Source: Planctomycetota bacterium (GTDB lineage Bacteria; Planctomycetota; Phycisphaerae; Tepidisphaerales; Tepidisphaeraceae). Taken from it: DNA of 5,820 nucleotides. The notes under the pieces are model-generated. The model searched no databases and was not told the DNA's origin. It worked only from the letters and a program-made list of their open reading frames with translations. Position 1 is the stretch's first letter; each line of letters starts with the position of its first letter. The DNA is taken from positions 1 to 5,820 of the forward strand of contig JAKORQ010000161.1 in NCBI GenBank assembly GCA_029777755.1, read 5' to 3'. Below, one piece after another: positions 4,922 through 5,820 of the stretch. The translations under genes and the position numbers were made by a program.

Positions 4922-4931
4922 CGATTTGCCG

Positions 4932-5762
4932 ATGGATCTTTTCTCGACTGTGACACTGAGTAACGGGGTGAAGATGCCCGTGCTGGGGCTGGGTACGTGG
5001 AAGAGCACCGAGGGCGCGGTGGAAAACGCCGTCCGCTGGGCCGTGGAGATTGGCTACCGCCACATCGATACGGCGGCCATCTACGGTAATGAGGATGCCA
5101 TCGGCAGGGTGCTGCCCCAGTTGCCGGTGAAGCGCGAGGACCTGTTCATCACCACCAAGCTTTGGAACGACGTGCAGCGCGAAGGTAATGACGATGCCGT
5201 TCTTCGCGCCTTTGACCAGTCGCTCAAGAAGCTGGGAACCGACTATGTGGACCTGTACCTGATCCACTGGCCGGTGAAAGGGCAGTATCGCCGCTGCTGG
5301 AAGGTGCTGGAGAAGCTCTACGAGCAGAAGCGGACGCGCGCCATTGGCGTATCCAACTTCCTCATCCATCACCTGAAGGACCTGCTTTCCGACGCGAGTG
5401 TTGTGCCGCAGGTGAACCAGGTGGAGTTCCATCCACTGCTGCGGCAGCAGGAACTGCTGGATTTCTGCCGCGAGCACAAGATCCAGCACGAGGCCTGGAG
5501 CCCGCTGATGCAGGGGCATGCCGGCGAGGTGGAGCTGCTGTGCAAACTGGGCGAGAAGCATGGGAAGTCGCCGCAGCAGGTTGCCCTGCGCTGGGCGCTG
5601 CAGAAGGGCAGCGTGGTTATCCCCAAGAGCGTGAACCGCGAGCGCATCGCCGCCAATGCCGCCATCTTCGATTTCGAGCTTAGCGGCGAGGAGATGGCCA
5701 GTCTCGACGCCCTGGACCAGGACAAGCGCTTCGGTGCTCACCCCGACACGTTCACCTTCTAG
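4932..5762 (+). CDS. Aldo/keto reductase (NADPH-dependent carbonyl reductase)
   Basis: This is a complete 276-residue aldo/keto reductase, resembling the prokaryotic AKR5-type group that includes 2,5-diketo-D-gluconate and glyoxal reductases. It is a single-domain cytoplasmic (beta/alpha)8 barrel reducing aldehydes or ketones with NAD(P)H. Visible marks: the opening MPVLGLGTW (15-23), GYRHIDTAAIYGNE (41-54) with catalytic Asp46 and Tyr51, LFITTKLWN (71-79) with Lys76, LYLIHWPV (108-115) with His112, completing the D-Y-K-H tetrad; GVSNF (139-143), VNQVEFHP (161-168), and the cofactor phosphate-binding stretch IPKSVNRERI (230-239), whose Lys/Ser/Arg set favours NADPH. The length is typical. The physiological substrate cannot be read from the sequence; divergence from a uronate-isomerase-like gene hints at sugar acids or ketouronates, but that is position only. 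Start ATG 4932 is chosen by AAGGAG 10 bases upstream. No terminator is evident after the stop. Confidence 0.95.
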   Translation: MDLFSTVTLSNGVKMPVLGLGTWKSTEGAVENAVRWAVEIGYRHIDTAAIYGNEDAIGRVLPQLPVKREDLFITTKLWNDVQREGNDDAVLRAFDQSLKKLGTDYVDLYLIHWPVKGQYRRCWKVLEKLYEQKRTRAIGVSNFLIHHLKDLLSDASVVPQVNQVEFHPLLRQQELLDFCREHKIQHEAWSPLMQGHAGEVELLCKLGEKHGKSPQQVALRWALQKGSVVIPKSVNRERIAANAAIFDFELSGEEMASLDALDQDKRFGAHPDTFTF

Positions 5763-5804
5763 GCGTAACGGGTTGCGAAATACTCAACACGTGAAGCTCC
5801 GGCA

Positions 5805-5813
5805 TGGTAGTAT
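5805..5813 (+). promoter_or_regulatory. Possible extended -10 promoter of a gene beyond the right edge
   Basis: TGGTAGTAT reads as TGn plus TAGTAT (5 of 6 to TATAAT at generous count, 4 strictly); TCAACA 18 bp upstream (5784-5789) is a weak -35. The downstream gene is outside the window, so this is tentative. Confidence 0.28.
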
Positions 5814-5820
5814 CGGCTGC

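Noticed and set aside
4890..5741. Open frame of 283 codons on - opposite the aldo/keto reductase
   Set aside because: The reductase on + has all catalytic motifs and a good start; the opposite frame shows only His/Leu/Gln-rich low-complexity sequence and no family resemblance.

Overview
This looks like a stretch of GC-rich bacterial chromosome with ordinary gene density. It carries one partial and five complete protein-coding genes on both strands and no RNA genes, mobile-element genes or CRISPR array. The gene content (a raffinose-synthase/Sip1-like glycosidase tail, a lineage-type small secreted protein, a divergent short uronate isomerase) and the style of the delta' subunit suggest a heterotrophic, carbohydrate-degrading bacterium, possibly a planctomycete such as a member of Phycisphaerae. 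That placement is inference from remembered family resemblance and has not been computed.

Layout, left to right: (1) the C-terminal 130 residues of a GH36-like (raffinose synthase/Sip1-type) protein on +, cut by the window edge; (2) a non-coding stretch of about 345 bp (396-740) with a 3 x 8-bp tandem repeat inside a larger imperfect inverted repeat, a set of three arms that can pair in two alternative ways, and an intrinsic terminator; (3) a 186-residue secreted protein of unknown function on -, ending at that terminator; (4) a divergent 115-bp spacer, then holB (DNA polymerase III delta') on +; (5) a D-amino acid aminotransferase (dat) on -, meeting holB tail to tail with only 3 bp between stop codons; (6) a 215-bp spacer with a GC-rich hairpin; (7) a uronate isomerase (UxaC)-family protein on -; (8) a 168-bp divergent promoter region with overlapping palindromes; (9) an aldo/keto reductase on +, followed by 58 bp that may hold the promoter of the next gene.

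Functionally the genes are mostly independent units. holB serves chromosome replication and dat supplies D-glutamate/D-alanine for the cell wall. The UxaC-like enzyme and the aldo/keto reductase share a divergent control region and could both act on sugar acids or the carbonyl sugars derived from them, but this link rests on position alone. I did not find evidence for an exotic or multi-gene novel system. The points most worth a second look are the repeat-rich intergenic region at 477-636, the dyad between the uxaC-like and reductase promoters, the short UxaC variant with an altered D-x-R site, and the unusual translation start of holB.
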